This document shows, one piece after another, positions 56,783 through 64,000 of a DNA stretch of 64,000 nt. The stretch covers positions 11,038,109 through 11,102,108 of the forward strand of contig JAJEKV010000004.1 in the NCBI GenBank assembly GCA_021234155.1, in the 5' to 3' direction. The notes beneath the pieces were generated by a model. The model had not been told where the DNA came from. It ran no database searches and saw only the letters and a list, made by a program, of their open reading frames with translations. Each line of letters starts with the position of its first letter. Position 1 is the first letter of the stretch. The stretch is from Isoetes taiwanensis (Eukaryota; Streptophyta; Lycopodiopsida; Isoetales; Isoetaceae). The position numbers and the translations under genes were made by a program.

Positions 56783-57001
56783 CAGGGTTCGAAATTAGAA
56801 ATCGTCATGATAGGTAAAAACGCCTGCTTATATTTAAGGCTGCCAAAAATACATGAACTTATAGTGTAGTTTTCTGGAAATCCTTAGCGAATTTTATAAA
56901 AATGACCTGAAAAAATGCCAGGAATTTTCTTTTTTGTTATCGAATTTTTTTTTTAAATGGTCGAATTTTTCAGGATCGAACCCCCCTAATTTCGAACCCT
57001 G
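56783..57001. mobile_element. hAT-type MITE
   Basis: Perfect 16-bp terminal inverted repeats, CAGGGTTCGAAATTAG and its inverse, enclose 219 bp. The 8-bp flanks GTTAACTG (56775-56782) and ATTAACTG (57002-57009) match at 7 of 8. The CAGGG start and 8-bp duplication are typical of hAT elements. No coding capacity. Confidence 0.85.
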
Positions 57002-59250
57002 ATTAACTGGAATATTGCAAATTGAAACACTAATGGCCTCCCCCCTCCCCTTGTCTTTTCAATTACCTATAGATTAAGGATTGCTAGACTATATGTTAGA
57101 TTCACCACAGTAGCCCTCGTGTTTTTTTTTTTTGTGCAAGGGAGATCTCGCTTTTGCTTTTGACTGATAAGTATGATAGCTGGGAGTTGGATATCGAATG
57201 GATTAATGCTAAGTAGGCTATTTAAACCTTATGCCTCATTAAGATGATACTTTAGAGAATTTATCTTAATAAAACATGCACGATTTACACATTTCACTTT
57301 AGTTATTACCTCATAGACGCAAGAAGCACAAATAAATCTTACCAAGCTTGGACTTAGTATTTGATGAATATCATACATGTTTTGCAGATTTTCCCAAGCT
57401 CTATTGTCTTGGGCACAGCCTCAAATTTTTTGATACAATCAATACTTCTTCATGTTGCTATCAAATCTGAAGATTTCAAAAGCAAGGAAGGTATATGAAT
57501 GCAAGAAAACATGAATCCGACATCAGAAAATGGTGTGCAGATAACTTCTCATGCAAAGGCCTTCGAATGTTTCTCTGATACAAATTGCCCTTTATGTAAA
57601 ACCCTCTGTTACAATCAGTTCTTGGCAAATCGGTCATTAATTTCTATCTTTTAGCCTCGGGATGTTTTCTTGACATTTAAGGAGGCAAATTGGGACAAAA
57701 GGGCCATGATTGATCCAGTAAAACAAGCTCCAAATTCGTTTCTTGGCATATCTCTGTTTTTTAGGGTTCTTGAAAAACACAAAACATTATCCCACAGGCC
57801 AAGATCGATTGGGAAGCTCGGATATAAAAACCATGGTCCAGCTAAGCTTATAACAATACGATGCCCAGGTGGGATTCGTCCCGTTGCCGCTCCACACGCC
57901 CGGGTGTACCACGTGGCGGGGGAGGATTGGCTGGAAGGAATGACTAGGCAAGGGGGGTGTAGATAGGAATTTTTTATTTTATTTTTTGACCATGGGCATG
58001 AATCCCAAGAAATGGATTTTGAAGGGCAAAACAGGGTTTTTTTGCAAAATTTTAAAGACCACATGGCGTATTTTTTCGTGCTCTACAAGGTGAATTTTTT
58101 TTTTTTGGGAATTGAGCACTTTGACTTTTTGGTCAAGAATATGGTCTAAATTGATGGAATGGCAAAAAGGGAGATGATTTGGCATTCTTATGATGACATG
58201 ACAGAAACGTTGAGGTGATGTGGCAGGTGAAGTGGCAAGAACATTTTTCCTAGTCAAAAATTTTATGAAATGAAAATGAGGTGGACGACATGTGTGTAGT
58301 GACATGGATGAATTGTGATGATGTGGCAACTTTGTATGGTGAGGTGGACAATGGTGCATGGGAATGGCAAGTGCACTTCAAGTCCTTTGAATTCAAATCA
58401 TGCTTTAGGCTTACTTTTGCCTTTATCAATTTTACTTGGACATTAGTGCATCATTCTCTTTCTAACTTCATCTTTTGGAGAGAGAATACGGTTGGGACCT
58501 TGATATAGGCCATTCTGATGGATTTCTTGGTATTTTCTTGATAAGTGGTGGATGAATGATGGAGTGTGTGATTGACTAGGAAAAATGTTTTCGCCAACTT
58601 TGGGATTTGGAGCATGGTAATAGCATATGAATAGAATAGAAATGGAGAAGATGTGTGGAGGATGAGGTTATGACAATGGAGTTTAGACAAGTATGAATTA
58701 TGCCAAATAAACATGGAAATATCCAAGTACCATAATAACTTGAGGGGTTTTCCAAACTTTGACTTCTAGTGTGACTTGAGGGGTCTTCCAAACTTTGACT
58801 TCAAGTTTTCAAGAGTATTCCATTTGCACCCAACCTTCCTCATAATGCCAATGTGATGCTCATTCAAAAGTCTTTGCTTGGATCTTCATGCTTGATGAGT
58901 TCCAAAGGTCTCCAATGCTTGAGTAATGTCATAGATCCCTAGTTCATGCACAAGTAAGTAAAGTCAAACATCATCTTTGTGGGACAATGCATGTGCTAAG
59001 CTCTTCTATGCTGCTATAGCATGGCATCATCATGCCAAACAAAAAAGATAGGCTTGTCTTCCAGCCTCTCAAGCTTGACTCAAAGATTCTTGAGCTCAAA
59101 ATAGTTGCCACTGTGGAGAGATGGTTGGCAACATGCGTTCTGTATGAAGAGTAGAAGCAAGGTTTCATGGATCACCAAAATTAGATAGGAGCACACATAC
59201 TAAAAACAGTTAAATAACAAGAGACGGCCCCAAGGTGAGGCCTAGAATCT
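57002..59250. other. No clear gene; promoter-like block and short tandem repeat
   Basis: A TATA-like GGATATAAAAACC at about 57820 and a G-box (CCACGTGG) at about 57909 lie in a GC-richer island, with no convincing ORF attached. A two-copy repeat (ACTTGAGGGGTTTTCCAAAC, TTTGACTTC) lies at 58738-58806. The GATGTGG/GACATGG-rich stretch at 58190-58370 is low complexity. Confidence 0.35.
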
Positions 59251-59729
59251 TCTGCAGTACATCATTACGCGTTACTGGCCTGCAGAATTACAGTATATCA
59301 GTAGCTATAAAATAATTAAAATAGTGTGGTTGAAGGGACCACCCCCTTAAGAAAAAGAAATATGAATGAAGGAAATCCTATCATATCTAAGGCTTGCATT
59401 TCGTCTCGGCGTAAGGAATGACAATGTTCCCGTTATGAATGCGTCCTATCATGAATGCCTATATGCCCAATTCCCCATCTAGGATGCATGTAACCCAACC
59501 CCTTAAATGATCCTTGTCGGATCAACTCTCATACGATCCTTGTCAGACCTATAACATAATGCTTACCATTGGGTTTGGAGTTGATCATATCCTGAATGGT
59601 TCGGCCCTGGCATTCTCGCATAAAGTCTGGGTAAGCCTTGTCCAAATCCGCTTTAAGAACCCAGGTTGCATCCTATGTCGGCAAGTGTCTCCACTTAACC
59701 AAATACTACAAGATTTGGGTTCTGTGGAT

Positions 59730-59999
59730 TTACTTATATGCATGATCCAGGAGAGCCTCAGGCACAATCTCCAAATGATCTTCCGTCATCTCCAGAAGTG
59801 TCGATATGACAAGGATCTCTTCTGGATTGGGGTTATGCTTCTTGAAAAGGCTCATATGAAAGACTTTATGGACCTTCAAATGCCCAGATAGATTCAACTG
59901 GTAGGCCTGCGAACCTATCCTCTCAGTTATCTCAAAGGGTCCCACCCATCTAGGTGCAAGCTTCTTGTGATTGCCAATTTTGAGTTTGGCCCTAGCCAT
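59730..59999 (-). pseudogene. Ty3/gypsy integrase C-terminal region
   Basis: MARAKLKIGNHKKLAPRWVG, PFEITERIGSQAYQLNLSGH, KVHKVFHMSLFKKH: the integrase C-terminal module that precedes a chromodomain in plant chromoviruses. A different frame from the core. Homology fades after about 59730. Confidence 0.8.
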
Positions 60000-60106
60000 A
60001 CGGACTCATCAACTTCAAAGTCCCGTGGTATCTGATGCCGATCGGCAAGGTTCTTTTGTCGGGCTCTGGCAGCTAACAAATACCCTGGAACTCCCTCGAC
60101 TAGGAC

Positions 60107-60803
60107 CTACATATCTGTAAGCAATTGTTGAGACACTTCCACTTTAGAAACTGGATTATGCCACGTGTCTGGATTAAGGCATCGATAGCCATAGTTGATC
60201 ATAAAATGAGACATTCTCGAAGACTCCTGTCTAATACTGTTATATGCAAACTTCACCAAATGGATATAATCTACCCATTGGGATTGTTTGTTCCAGACAT
60301 AGTAACGTAGCATATCTTCGATTATGCGATTGGTACGCTCTATTTGGTCATCCGTTTGCGGGTGGTAAGCTGTGCTCATGGCAAGCTAAGTTTAAATAGT
60401 GCTAAAGAAACCCTTCCAAAAAGCACTAACAAACTTAGGATCCCGGTCCGATATAATGGTATGCGGCATCCTATGAAGGCGGAACACCTCCTTCGTGAAC
60501 AACAAGGTAGTATCTAATGCAGTATCTGTGGTCCGACATGACAAAACGTGCGCCATTTTAGAAAGCTTGTCGACCACCATCATTAAGGCGTCAAAGTCCC
60601 TTAAAGTGCACGGAAGCCCCATAATGAAATCCATGGTAATAACTTTCCATTTTGCATTAGAAGCATCCAAGGGATGCAATTGCCCTGGGATGCGTAACTG
60701 TTCCGCCTTTGTTTGCTGACATATCTGACATTGCTTATTGTATTGGGCAATGTGCTTCTTCATCCCTGGCCAAAAATAGCTGGAGCAGATCTTAAAATAT
60801 GTC
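60107..60803 (-). pseudogene. Ty3/gypsy integrase core
   Basis: HHCC zinc region (its His part beyond the insertion, CQICQQTK here), then ITMDFIMGLP (first catalytic Asp), IISDRDPKFVSAFWKGFF (second Asp) and STAYHPQTDDQIERTNR (Glu). Two in-frame stops lie between the last two motifs, at about 60392 and 60386, so it is dead. Confidence 0.85.
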
Positions 60804-60808
60804 TTCAT

Positions 60809-63232
60809 TGTAACGGACCTAGCAATTTAGCACCAACATTAAGATGTAAGTAACGTTGCCATTATATAAGAGTGCATTTTCAATGGTAAGATAAATGATT
60901 ATGTGCTAGGAATACATGCATGCAATGTGTGCATGCATGCATGCAAGGGCATTGCTAGGTTATATAAGCGTAACAATATTATTCTTGATTTCTTGGGGAA
61001 AGGAGTTTTCCATGGGAAAGAAGTCTTTTTTGTGATGGTGGAACATTTTGGAAGGCGATAGATTGTAGCTGGATTGCTGAAGGAGCAGGGTGTGAGCAAT
61101 ACTCTGGGAGCGTGTTGGAGTGCAGAGGAAGCAAGCGGGATTCCAGGTGGGGATCAAGCCTTACACCTGGGGTTTTTCTAGTGTAGTAAAATTGTGTTGA
61201 TGTAGTAGGATTGCTTCTGGAACTTAGCATGGATTTAGAATTGAGTTGTTACGGCACAGACATAGACAGGCATGCATGATTGTATATGGAGATTATTGTA
61301 GGATTGCATATGTGAATCTTGTATGAGTTACCACAGATTGAATAAACTCTATCAAGCTGATCACCTAGACCCCTGATAGAATCCATGATAGAAGAAGCTA
61401 GGCTGACTTAGAATAGCTAGAACTTTTGAAGAGTGGATCAAGGAATTGGGCTAGTGATTTATTTAGGATTAAAGGCTAAGTTAAGGAGGGTATGCTCTTT
61501 GGATAAGCATTTATGATTACGGGATGTGTAGTTTAACAAGGTAGCTAGTTGTATGTCTAAACCCTTTGGAAATAACTAAATTAGCAAAGGGAAAATATAT
61601 GCTAGGGGTATTACTAGCTGGGAATGGGTGCAGGAGTTAATAAACTAGTTAGCAGGGTTATGGAAGCCACCGTCATTAAGGTTATAGGTAATAATTTGAA
61701 GGAAGTTGATCTAGTTAAAAGTATTAAGATATTAGTGAAGTTTGTATTTTGCTTAAGCACCGGGCATTGCATGTTGCATGGTAGAGATAGTAATGTTTAT
61801 AATGAAAGCGTATAACCTGGATTTCCTTTGTTGCATGAGGTGTAAATTATGGAATTTCTAAGGTAAATTTGATATGGAAATGTGCCTAGTTGATATTGGG
61901 TGGAATTCATAGTATTGTGATCTATGTGTAGTATAATTCTTTGATATAGACCTCTGGGGCCAGAGTCTAGGTGCGATGGTCTAGACTCGCGGTTATTGCA
62001 CAGTGCTATGTAAATGGTATTATCTGAACATCGGGCGTTGGTACCGTATGGTACAATGTCGTGCACAGTTAAGTGGACCTCCAATGCCGGACCTTGGCGT
62101 GGATGGGTGTGTACACACGTGGTTACCCCCCTCTATGTCACCGGCTTTGATCGGTAGGGAGTTGACCTTGCTCAGACCCAGAGGAATATTGGTTGCAATA
62201 TTGATGCTATGATTGCTTGGTTATTATATATGTGGTCTTGAATGTTGGAATTAAGTTGCAATGGTCATGCTTATAATGGATATTCATGGTACAATTATGC
62301 ATTGTGGGTATGTTTGTTGGACTAGTAACTTGGATTGCAGGGGCGAGGCTACAGGAAGGCTAGGTTGTTGTTCTAGGTTAATGCTTTGTATTGTTGATGC
62401 TAGACATCCTAGATCCCCGATCCCCACTTAGTCCATGTGACTAACCCCGTGGTTGATGGTGTAAGCAGAGGTGCGAGGTGGTCCGAAAAGTAGTCAAGCT
62501 TTGGGAAGGCGAGAGTAGAAGTTTGGATTGCCAGTTAAATAACTTGTTTACTATTAACATTATATATTGGCTTGAAGCTATAATTATTAAGAACATGCAT
62601 TGTTGTGCGGGGTTATTGCTAAGTAATGGCAAGTATATCTTTGGGACCTTAGAGTATATACAAAGATTAAATTCTTTACCTAAGCATGCGTGCGTTAACT
62701 TCTTGAGTTCCAAGGGTTTAGATCCAACAGTAGAGATTGATGGGATCTCCAGTTACCGAGAGGTTAACTGGCCCGTCATAGTAATACTGTGACGTTCCTA
62801 ACCGACATGCCCTTAACCAACTGGGCAAAACCGTCTAGACGTTTATGAGTAGTCGCTTCTACCCATTTATGCCGGTGTCTCGAACGGGGCATATTGGCAC
62901 ATTCAAGGTTCGAATACTCGAGCGGTCTACCATGGGCCCGTTACAGTCTCTCCCACTAGAACTATGCTCGTCCTCGAGCATCCAAGGCTATACCATGTCA
63001 CAATGATTACCAAGTCTTTGCAAATTACCCATGCATATAGGAACCCATGGAGACTCGAACTCGAGACCTGCTCTGATACCAACTGTGACGTTCCTAACCG
63101 ACATGCCCTTAACCAACTGGGCAAAACCGTCTAGACGTTTAGCTTCTACCCATTTATGCCGGTGTCTCGGGAACGCCCCACAGGCACATTCAAGGTTCGA
63201 ATACTCGAGCGGTCTACCATGGGCCCGTTACA
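60809..63232. mobile_element. 2.4-kb insertion in the gypsy integrase, flanked by TTCAT
   Basis: It starts TGTAACGGACC and ends GGGCCCGTTACA. TTCAT lies at 60804-60808 and 63233-63237. Without the insertion and one TTCAT the integrase frame is continuous through its zinc finger, confirming the boundaries. The left 2.0 kb has the landmarks of the LTR at 18.8-19.4 kb (GGGGCCAGAGTC, CTAGACTCGCGGTT, CATCGGGCGTTG, CCCCACTTAGTC). The right 0.44 kb is a TRIM. Both outer ends look like LTR starts in opposite orientation. Confidence 0.85.
62788..63232 (-). mobile_element. TRIM-like miniature LTR element
   Basis: Two direct repeats, 62788-62945 and 63084-63232 (158 and 149 bp, each TGTGACGTTCC...GGGCCCGTTACA), enclose 138 bp. 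On the minus strand, TGGTATCAGAGC (63081-63070), the usual initiator-tRNA-Met primer site, follows the first LTR after 2 nt. A purine tract (AGTGGGAGAGAC, 62957-62946) precedes the second. No ORF. This is the full layout of a terminal-repeat retrotransposon in miniature. Confidence 0.8.
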
Positions 63233-63341
63233 TTCATAAATCCCGCATGCCCCGCTATAGGACTGTTATGTGTGTCATAGAGAATGAGCTTGCGAACTCC
63301 TGATCTCGGGAACACATAACTTATCCTTATAATAAAGAAGA

Positions 63342-63951
63342 CTACCTTCCTTTTTTATAATGGCAGAAAGCTTCCCTCTCCTTATTCGTTCTGGCTTCCT
63401 TGGATAGACTTTGCCATATTTCCTGAAATTCAGGATCTGTTGAAACAGTCTGTTGTATCTGCTTACCAAACTCGCTGGCGAGAGTAGAAATTGCATTGCA
63501 ATGCGTTCGGGTGACCAATGGATGCCGGGAAAGTGCGTCGGCAACAACAGTATGTTTGTCTAGCTTATAGACTACTTCAAGGTCATACTCTTCCAGAAAC
63601 CCCATCCATCGTCGCTGTCTAAGATTGAAGTGGGGTGTGCGTGAAAATATATTGGAGACTTTGGTGATATGTATCCAACTAGAATCATCTCCCAAGTAAA
63701 TAATGTTTCCAAATACGCAAAGCACGCACGGCGGCAAGTAATTCCTTGTCATGCATGGAGTATCGCTGCTCTACGTCATTCATCTTTCTAGAATCATAGG
63801 TGATTACCCTACCCCCTGTAGCAATCTTATTGGAGTCTATGGCAACCCACTTATCCTTGTAAGGATCTGACAAGGTAAGAACTTGAGCGGTTGTCAAGGC
63901 ATCCTTCAATGATTGAAATCTGGCTTGGACCATCTCTTTCCAGTGTGTCAT
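63342..63951 (-). pseudogene. Ty3/gypsy RT end, RNase H and connector
   Basis: RARFQSLKDALTTAQVL-type RT end, then RNase H sequence (DPYKDKWVAIDSNKIATGG, SRKMNDVEQRYSMHDKELLA, RRWMGFLEEYDLEVVYKLDK, ADALSRHP). At least two frameshifts (about 63720 and 63360). The first RNase H Asp (usually VxTDAS) is in AIDSN, a change from the usual DAS. Confidence 0.8.
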
Positions 63952-64000
63952 CTAATCTCTAACCTTCTCATGTTGTGTAAGGTCTATAAGAGGTGCGGCA

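Larger units (their letters stand above)
59251..64000 (-). mobile_element. Decayed Ty3/gypsy retrotransposon, runs off the right edge
   Basis: On the minus strand, RT end/RNase H (63951-63342), integrase (63300-63238 and 60803-60107) and an integrase C-terminal/chromodomain-type region (59999-59730) occur in Ty3 order. Frames change several times and stops interrupt it. The integrase zinc region is split by the 60809-63232 insertion. The left LTR was not identified. Confidence 0.88.

Noticed and set aside
57651-58064. Protein-coding gene behind the TATA and G-box at about 57.8-57.9 kb
   Set aside because: Frames on both strands lack recognisable domains and consistent splice sites. Only the promoter-like signals can be noted.

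Overview
The window looks like a repeat-rich chromosome segment of a land plant. It carries a plant-type, plastid-targeted 3-dehydroquinate synthase gene with eight exons, a nuclear PPR-SMR protein gene, GT-AG introns of about 70 bp to 2.4 kb, Ty3/gypsy elements, LINEs, a Helitron fragment, a hAT-type MITE and a TRIM-like element. The density of mixed LINE and LTR debris and the unfamiliar protein-coding families suggest a non-flowering plant such as a fern, but this is inference. I see no bacterial genes, CRISPR array or rRNA.

Region 1 (1-12.4 kb): an exon is split by a 10.8-kb terminal-inverted-repeat transposon (117-10937) flanked by TAAA. Removing the element and one TAAA joins the two flanks in frame. 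Just downstream is an FCP1/HAD-phosphatase-like gene that may be the same gene. The transposon holds spliced genes of unknown family (an acidic protein at 6943-7487, a basic one at 10226-10662, others), three tandem hairpins, a 218-bp satellite and several minisatellites. I recognise no transposase in it.

Region 2 (13.6-21.2 kb): a large palindrome of two inverted LTR-like arms. One arm is interrupted by a 5'-truncated LINE with endonuclease and reverse transcriptase domains.

Region 3 (21.6-28.3 kb): an unusual non-coding element (X) made of two head-to-tail units. They share a 40-bp start and a 158-bp TATA-containing end but have different interiors. The second interior is about 5.4 kb of purine-rich DNA. 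A diverged relative (Y) lies inverted at 48.7-51.3 kb.

Region 4 (28.3-39 kb): the conserved host genes. DHQS (minus) has a GC-AG intron and an antisense gene fragment inside its largest intron. Next to it on the same strand is the PPR-SMR gene.

Region 5 (39-53 kb): LINE fragments, a broken Myb/SANT-like ORF, a degenerate minisatellite, and a small gene (44990-48394, minus) of symmetric phase-0 exons. Its central mini-exon has been amplified in tandem, and MITEs have inserted in its last exon and at one splice junction.

Region 6 (53-64 kb): LINE and Helitron remnants, a hAT MITE, then a decayed Ty3/gypsy element (minus). Its integrase is split by a 2.4-kb insertion flanked by TTCAT. The insertion carries a TRIM at one end and has LTR-start-like sequence at both ends.
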